Source of the DNA: Liolophura sinensis
Taxonomy: Eukaryota > Mollusca > Polyplacophora > Chitonida > Chitonidae
NCBI RefSeq assembly: GCF_032854445.1
Contig: NC_088307.1
Coordinates: forward strand, 11,916,017-11,980,016
Length of the DNA: 64,000 nt
Direction of reading: 5' to 3'
Shown: piece by piece, positions 56,521 to 64,000 of the stretch
How the letters are laid out: each line of letters begins with the position of its first letter
How positions within the stretch are numbered: position 1 is the first letter of the stretch
Notes under the pieces: generated by a model
Told to the model about the DNA's origin: nothing
What the model saw: only the letters and a program-made list of their open reading frames with translations
Databases searched by the model: none
Program-made: the position numbers and the translations under genes

Positions 56521-57139
56521 ATTTACGCTAAAGAGGGTGGTTTATTCTCAGAAAGTATGTGTTTTTTTGTACAAATGTGTATGTCTAGCTCGCGATGTAA
56601 ACTTGATGTGTATTAGAGGTAGAGAGTTTGGTACTCATTTAAAGTGTACGTACATGAACACATGTTGTACAAAGTGCACATTATTGTGCCGTTGCATAGT
56701 TGTTGCTGTTAACGTGTACCTGAGATAAACAACGTGTGTATGTTTTCCACACGATTACTTTTAATATTATATTAAATATATAATATATATTATATTTTAA
56801 TATCGTAATTTATGTGTTTTTTTTACACTGTATCGTATTGTAGGACGTAAAACCCGAAGCAGACTTACACAGATTGTATGTTTTATGCAACACGAATTTA
56901 TTCTCTGTCTTCACCAGTGTACAGTCAGTACATTAAAACAAATCTCTTTATCTGATCTGCTGAAAATACGCGTTGAACATTAATTCAGTTTCTTTATTAA
57001 AGATAAGATGGTGATGAAGTACAAGTTTGAAATGTAAATTTATTTGTTTAGAATACGGCTGACATGGTTTCACTCTTACATGACATCAGCTTTCATTCTT
57101 TGCACATTTTTTGAAGATAAGATATATGTGTGTATCTAT

Positions 57140-57174
57140 GTATGTATGTATGTATGTATGTATGTATGTGTGTA

Positions 57175-57272
<98 letters not shown>

Positions 57273-57275
57273 TAA
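57140..57275. repeat. (TATG)n/(TG)n microsatellite, right arm
   Basis: Mirror of 27082-27155 but longer. Confidence 0.95.
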
Positions 57276-57529
57276 TTAGTTAATTATTTCCGCCCATTTA
57301 GTGTATGGTTTTTGGTAAACACTAATAAGAGAGCATCCTTTAAACGGCGATACTAAGTTTTAAGGGGTGACACAAGCCATGCGTGTGTTACAAGTTATTG
57401 ATAATTTTTTTTCCACGTGTCAGGAGGTATAAATATGCACAGAATATTTGTGAAAGACAAGTAGTCTTCAAGAAAGTCCACGAAGAAGAGTACTCATCCA
57501 CGAACAGTTAGAGTGGGCGAATCTTCAAA

Positions 57530-57605
57530 TTCCCTGTCCTTGCCAGGATTTGAACCAGCACCTGGCATGTCTTAGGCATGCGCTTGAACCACTCGGCTAC
57601 GAACC
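57530..57605 (-). other. tRNA-Leu-like sequence, right-arm mirror copy
   Basis: Reverse complement of 26750-26825 with the same D-arm and B-box words and the same missing variable arm. Confidence 0.5.
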
Positions 57606-58204
57606 ATTCCCGGCCACCTAAATCCATCCATAAACGCTGAAAACGGCTTTAAGTTTGCCGTTACTAAGGTATACATATATAAATAACTTGTGACTTTATT
57701 GAACTCAGTTGAACAAACTTGATATAATCAAGCGATATTATCAGATATCAGCTGGCTCTCTGACAAAATGAAAGTTTGCAGAAAATATTATTAACCTCTT
57801 TCGTTTACTGTCAATAACTTTTCTAGTAAGGAACATTTCCGAGCAAATATTACCGTTGCGGTCTTTTGTACAGATCATGCTTACATCCGCTCCACACTGG
57901 TCCCTCAACACACATACACTCACCCACGCGCCAACCCAAACCAATCGACACTCTCCAAAGACCATCCATCACATACTATAAAATTATTGTTATTGTGTAC
58001 ACAGTTATAGTCGAGCTTACAGTGACGCCTTTTACGCACAAGTAGGTCACTCATTAGAACGTAAACTCTAAAAATAGTTGTGTGTATACATGCAGGTCAC
58101 TTTTATTTTCACTTTGAGATGCAAAGAATCAGTCATATCCAAAGTGGAACTTTAGGTATATGTGTCAGACACTAATTTAAACTGTCTGAGTTTTTGTGAG
58201 ACTT

Positions 58205-58395
58205 TCCTCTCCGGTCGTACATAGGAAGGTCTGCCAGAAATTTGCGGGATGACTGTGGGTTTTCGCGAGTATACGTATGTCTGTTTCGACGCTTAGATCC
58301 AACGGACTCTGCTGGCTTTCCTCCCACCATATTGCTGGCCGCCCTCATATAAGTGAAACATTCTTGAGTACAACATAAAACACCAATGAAAATAA
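58205..58395 (+). mobile_element. SINE-C copy, right arm
   Basis: Mirror of 25972-26160. Confidence 0.75.
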
Positions 58396-58504
58396 GAAGA
58401 GAATACATTTTCGTGGGACTTGTTAACACGTAAACAAAAACACACAGGAACAATTGACTCTTATTCAGAATATGGGCCCGTGATCCCAGAAAGCGATATT
58501 TGGT

Positions 58505-58895
58505 TTGATTCGGACTTGTATGTATGCTTGGGGTTTAACGTCGTACTTAACAATGTTTTAGTCATATGACGACGAGGAGTCATTAGGTGTGCGTACATAT
58601 ACTGTCTTCCTGTGGCAGTGCGAGTCCATGCCGTCAAAGTGGTGCCACTACTGAAGTATCATACTGCAGACACCAGACACGACATCCAACCCAGTCAAAT
58701 TATGGGGGCACAGGGCTAACCAGCCCTGTTTCCTTACTCTAACCTCTCAATGCTGAGGTAACCTCTCAGTGCTACCCCAGACGAGGTAGCAGTAAGTATC
58801 ATTTTTAGTCTTTGGTATGACCCGTACCAGAGTTTGATCCCGGGACTCTCGACTTCGAGGCGGACGCTCTAACCATTAGGCCACCGAAGCGGTTT
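58505..58895 (-). mobile_element. SINE-A copy, right arm
   Basis: Mirror of 25470-25845, including the tRNA-like head (rc of cgaggcggacgctctaacca). Confidence 0.85.
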
Positions 58896-59369
58896 AATTC
58901 GGACTTAAAGGTTTCCTAAAAATCTTTGTCCTATAATGAGGAAAACTGATATTGTGACGGAATTGTCCTAGAAAAAATCGTGTAGATGTTTTCCGTACTC
59001 ATGGGAGTCCAAAAGTCGTTTAATATTTATCTTAAAGTCAAAAATGGTTTTATGGTACCTGCCCCACAGATCTTATATTTTAACTGTAGCAAACTGTATT
59101 TATATAACGTTATTATCGTCGGTAATTCGCCTTGTTACGTAGCTGGTTTTGTGGCCTATATATTAAAATTTGATCATGGATCATGAATGAAAAACAAAAA
59201 CCAAAAAAAGTTCTAAAAATGTTTTAATGGCATATGCTGCTTAAGGTCACATATCACCAATGGTCGGCGTTCAGTATGTTCAATTTTTCACAAGCAACTC
59301 AGCAGTGTGAAATTAATGGATTGCCCACTTCAAGTATCTTCAGATACAACCCAAATCTGTTATTTATAT

Positions 59370-59615
59370 ATCTGATCGGTGTTTACGCTGATTCCACGTA
59401 TACGACATCGGCCAGCATTATGGTGGAAGGAAACTGGGACGACTTCAGGGGAACTCACAACGATCCGCAGGTTGCTGACGACCTTCCCGCATATGGCCGG
59501 AGAAGTAGCCAACATGAGGTAGACTTGAACTCACAGCCATCACAGTATTGGTGAGAGGATCCTGGGTCATTGCGCCACGCTGACACGCTAACCACCTCGG
59601 CCACGGAGCATGATA
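59370..59615 (-). mobile_element. SINE-C-related copy with head, right arm
   Basis: Mirror of 24760-25006; head at the right end (aaccacctcggccacggagc). Confidence 0.75.
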
Positions 59616-60834
59616 CTTTAGTGATGGCAGCACTTTGGCGGCATGGACACGTCGTGCCACCAGGAGACACACTACATGTACATACACACTTAACGAGTCC
59701 TCGACGTCATATGATTGAAAAATTGCTAAGTATGGCATAAAAACGCAACCATACGTACATACATACATACACACATACATACGCCCATACAAGAATTTAT
59801 ATGCTACGTGATATATCAGTTCTGTTTTTCAAAACACTGATCACAGCATGGACGACAACAACAGCAAAAGGCCCACAGCTAAAACATGCCATTAACGATA
59901 ACAACATAGCAATGGCCACATCATGAACAATGGCCACACCACCAACAATTGCCACACTATGAACAGTGGGATCAACAAAAAAGTGGTTACACCAAGAACA
60001 ACACCAGCAAAAACGTTCGGATCTAACAATGGTCACAACAAGAACACCTTCACAAACCAAAACAGAGCAACTAGTTGCGGAGTGGGATAACCCTTATCGA
60101 GGGGCACAGTTGCGGACGTTACCCAAGGAAACAGCCCCAAATGTGTCGAATTGAAGGTAAGGAGCATTTACCGCTGTTCACACGAGCATTAAATCTTCTC
60201 TAGCATAAACCGACGTCAACAGTGTGATCGCTGCAATGAACTCTCCGAACCAAAAAGGGTCGATGGCAATGACGACTGTTCACGAAATATAATCACAGTT
60301 TCCGAGCCTGTGTAATAGCAGTTGGTGAGTTATCAAGGTAGCGAACGGAGTAAGGTACAGTTCAGAACCTGAGTATGTCTTTTTGTGTCAATTTGTGTTA
60401 TTACCATGAACTTTTTTGTTAGGCCAGCAGAAGAGCAGCGGCCACTTTCACAAAAATGACCTCCTTGTACGATATCGCATATATAAGACAATGGTACGTT
60501 AATAGTGACGTACAAAATAGCCTACGACAAATGTACAATAAATAAATTTGTGGGAACATGCGGTTGATATCGATTTTTCCGACAGAAGATTAAATGCGCT
60601 AGTGAACAACGGTAAATGTTCCGTCAACCTGACACATTTGGGAGTGCTTCCTTCCCTTACTCTCACAACTGCAGCTACAGAGCATCAATTATTTTTGCAC
60701 TGTTAGCTTTTAGTGATTAAAATTGACACAAAGCTCGTCTTTTTAGAGACATGAGTAGTATATTATCAGAACAGCAGCAACAATTAAGACTAATATGATT
60801 TCCCTAAAAATATCGAATTTCAATTCCAGACAAT

Positions 60835-63833
60835 TTACTTTGAACGGCAACAACAGCAAGTGCAACAGCAGTTCTTTTTTGCCTGTTTCCCTGAAACGAT
60901 TTGGTTTATGGTGAAATTGAGAAACACTTGGTAGACAGTTGTCTGAACGACAGAATAGTCCTCCAGATGGTGCTGTCGTATGAATTTTTCAACAGTTCCG
61001 AAAAGATACGACAGCGGTAGGCTAGGGTCAGTCAACTGGTAGCTGACGTACCCCGTGCACGAGTCCATTTTGTAATGGCTCAGGAATTTGTGTTCTATAA
61101 AATGTTCTAGTTCTTCGCTGTGGGACGATTCCACTCGTGCAATAAAGGTGTATCCTTGTCCGAATTTGTTCTTCAAGTGCTGAGAGCTGCCTAAGCAGAG
61201 GAAGTGACCGTTGACCATGATGACCAGTAGCGTACAAAGGGCGTCACATTGTTCCATGCTGAACCGAAACACAAATACGTAAGATTATAATAAAATATCG
61301 ATAGACACGAAGGTTGCGTTAAATGAGTTATCTCCCTTTGATTTAAACATTCAAACGCCTTAATATCAAATCAGTATGATTTTTATATTTACAACTGGAT
61401 ATTATTCGTGAGTAACCTTTGCTTTGTAAAAATACATCAAATCCTTGTGACTTTACGTCATTGACAATACTCGCGACAGTTCCATTCTCTATAGTTTACA
61501 TTTATTTATTTATTTGATTGGTGTTTTACGCCGTACTCAAGAATATTTCACATATACGACGGCGGCCAGCATTATGGTGGGTGGAAACCGGGCAAAGCCC
61601 GGGGGAAACCCACGACCATCCGCAGATTGCTGCCAGACCTTCTCACGTACGCAAGGAGAGGAGCCAGCCGGAGCTGGACTTGAACACACAGCGACTATAG
61701 TTTACAGGAGGTACACTTACTCAAGATCCTGGGTCAAATGTTAATATCTATACTCAATTTCCTTGTTCAAGTGTTGAGATCGATACTGAAGATTCTTGGT
61801 CAAATGTTACGATCGATATTCAAGATCGTAGGCCAAATGTTTATATCGATATTAAAGCTCCTGGGTGAATTGCTAATATCGTTACTGAAGATCCTCTGTG
61901 GGATATCGATAATCAAGCTTCCATGCCGTGTCAGTTCAGTTGTAGAAAAGATGAAATATCACTACTCCCAAGATTTCTCTTATGTCAAAGCACAATGAAT
62001 ATAGTTGAACTAAGATATGTCTGAAAAGTCTGCCCTGACCTGTGTGACGTCAGAATGAGAGTGCGCCCGGAGGCCCGCATTCCAGAAAACAAGTTCCAAA
62101 GCTGTCGTCTAGCTACTGAATCCACCCCTGTGGTTGGCTCGTCCAGGAATATCACGGGCGAATCCCCTATCAGAGCTACTGCCGTGCTCAGTTTACGCTT
62201 TGTCCCACCACTGGAAAAATATTGATCTAGAATTTGAGGTCATCACGTTGTTTCCTTCTCAACAATCTCCTCTTGTAACTTAGTCTCGCATAACATACCA
62301 CTATCTTGCGTTACCTGGGATTCACCGCAAAGTCCTGTAACGGAACAGTGAAAAACTTCCGCATACAATAACAGCATGCACGCTCCACAGCATGCAGCAA
62401 ACGTAAAACATTGCGAGAGCCCAAGCCTTCTCTCTCAGAAACCTCGCGAGACTTCAGAACGCCTGAACACCAGGTAACACAAGGCAGACGAGATTTTACG
62501 AGATTAGGTAACTTGAGAGACAAGTGTGGCAAAGGTAAAAAAGAAACTGTCTTCAATGCATGGAGTCCGAAAATAATGAAAAAAACATTTCGGAGAACAT
62601 AATTGGATTAATCCAAATCAGTACCAGTAAAATATCTCTTTAACCAATACTACAGTCTTTCTGATTGGGTCAGAGAAAAGCTTTGACCGACGTCTAAGAG
62701 AATTGGGCAACTTGGGTAATATTTCAGGGTAAAAATTAATGAGATACAGACACTTTGGATAGTAACAATGTTTGGTATCAGTAGTGAAAATATACATAAA
62801 ACCAAGACAAAAATGGGACTATTCTGAAAGGCCGTTAAAAATTTAGAACTTAATAAGAACTTAGAAGTTAATAGAATTTTTGGGGGGAAATGGTGTAAAG
62901 TGTGTGTTCAAAAGTCAATAGTAAAGATGACGGTCACTGTTTATATCGGATATGCAGATATCTTCGGTTGTCTGCAGATATCTCCGGATGTCTGGCAGTT
63001 ATCACGTCCTTTGTTTTCTTGACGAATGGTACATTCATCTTGGATTTGATCTTGGAATAGTCGTGCTGAATGACTCATGAAATGGATTATTCAAAAGAGA
63101 ACATTATGGTTATGTGGGAAGTAAAGAAAATTACGGCTAAAATTTTTTAAATTACATTTTGGGGTAATAGCTCAAGTCTCAAAATCATCTGCCAATTTTC
63201 CTACCACCATAATACTGGTCACCGCTTTGTAAGCTAAATATTCTCGAACACGGCTTTAAACACGAATAAATAAAGTCAGTAAATCAAGGTTATCCCCATA
63301 TTTTATTCATATTTTTATTCAGTGTATGAAAATTTTCAGAAATTTCTTTAATGGTAAAATATACCAACTTACTTTTTTATCGATTTATTTATTTATTTAT
63401 TTATTTATTTATTTGATTGGTGTTTTACTCCGTACTCAAGGCTGTTTTACTTATTCGATGGATGCCACCATTATGGTGGGAGGATATCGGACACAGTCGC
63501 ATGGAATCCCACGACCATCCGTAGGTTCCTTACAAGGACACATCCTAAACTTTATATTAAGAATTACAAATCATACGTTTCGTGTATCTTTGAACGCGGG
63601 AAAGGTGTTTTCGATATAAAAAAAGTCAAAACAGGTTACAGTACAAACATGTAGAATTGTGTTTCTTTGTTGGCATGTTCATCAAACCACAGTGTCTTCA
63701 TCAGCTGACTGGCAATGTTCGGTGTCTTTTCCGGAATCCCGCGGAGACGGCCGTATACTGTCAGCGTCTCTCGGCCCGTCATCTGATCAATCAATGCATC
63801 AAACTGAGGGCAGTAACTCACACTTTGCAGCAC
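60835..63833 (-). CDS. ABCA-type transporter NBD2 and C-terminus, copy C (least damaged, partial)
   Basis: Exons 63649-63833 ([20 protein letters not shown], no stop), 62040-62210 ([39 protein letters not shown]) and 60835-61258 ([15 protein letters not shown] to [11 protein letters not shown], stop at 60835) join in frame. This gives Q-loop, ABC signature, Walker B/D-loop, H-loop His and C-terminal region of NBD2 of an ABCA lipid transporter. The 171-bp signature exon is complete here, unlike copies A and B. Oddity: the junction AT|T gives Ile where the signature normally has Ser (SGG to IGG). The Walker A exon and everything upstream lie beyond the window. It may be functional or a recent pseudogene. 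Confidence 0.72.
61498..61690 (-). mobile_element. SINE-C copy, right arm
   Basis: Mirror of 22684-22870, TTTATTTA at the left edge. Confidence 0.8.
61725..61930. repeat. 33-bp minisatellite in copy C intron
   Basis: Mirror of 22455-22660, about six or seven units. Confidence 0.8.
63390..63537 (-). mobile_element. SINE-C-like copy in ABCA copy C intron
   Basis: Mirror of 21085-21235, with a long TTTA tail. Confidence 0.75.
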
Positions 63834-64000
63834 CTGTAAGAACGACATAAATGGCGTGTAATTTGCCACTAATTTGCTATCTGTGATTACAAGTATTTGG
63901 TAGTCATCACATTCTAGTCGCTGCTGTGGTTTTCCTTTCTATGCTGTAAGTCTTGTATTCGTGTATTAGCCTCATAAGAAACCGAGGATACCACTTTCAC

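Larger units (their letters stand above)
52430..64000. repeat. Right arm of the large inverted duplication
   Basis: Mirror of 20625-31289; homology begins at aacggagaatgagcttac (about 52440) and is still running at the window end. It contains the intact TLR, ABCA copy C and the mirrored SINEs and microsatellite. Confidence 0.9.

Noticed and set aside
57044-57283. Open frame rich in Cys-Val
   Set aside because: Translation of a (TG)n microsatellite.

Overview
The window looks like animal genomic DNA from a lophotrochozoan invertebrate, most likely a mollusc or a close relative such as a brachiopod. This is inferred from AT-rich intron/exon architecture with GT-AG junctions, many tRNA-derived SINEs, Toll-like receptor and ABCA families, and no bacterial features. 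One 200-base N run (31290-31489) is an arbitrary scaffold gap, so order across it is not proven.

Left region (1-17.5 kb): the minus strand carries a type I membrane receptor assembled from phase-1 exons: signal peptide, three EGF-like exons, a linker, a transmembrane exon and a long cytoplasmic tail rich in tyrosine motifs. The tail runs off the left edge. Beside its exons lie a SINE-bearing internal duplication, a 20-bp minisatellite, and (10.6-12.3 kb) a decayed Mutator-like transposase split by a solo LTR.

Arms (about 20.6-31.3 kb and 52.4-64 kb): these are reverse-complement copies of one another. Each has a Toll-like receptor gene (LRR ectodomain, one transmembrane segment, TIR) and the C-terminal half of an ABCA-type transporter. 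The copies differ by private SINE insertions, repeat copy number and local indels. The left TLR has a 1-base deletion in its leader. The right TLR is intact.

Spacer (31.5-52.4 kb): it holds the last three coding exons of a DDX31-like RNA helicase (plus strand, beginning just after the gap), a nested mariner-like MITE/SINE, a 5'-truncated LINE with a 13-bp target duplication inside a 20-bp satellite, and a third ABCA fragment in direct orientation. That fragment consists of an N-terminal exon plus an NBD2 piece that begins exactly at a truncated SINE.

The three ABCA copies (A 17.5-23.6 kb, B 42.6-47.5 kb, C 60.8-63.8 kb and beyond) are damaged in different ways. A and B share a 49-bp deletion that C lacks, although A and C share the surrounding arm. 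The locus is therefore a recently rearranged, partly homogenised innate-immunity and transporter neighbourhood shaped by SINEs.
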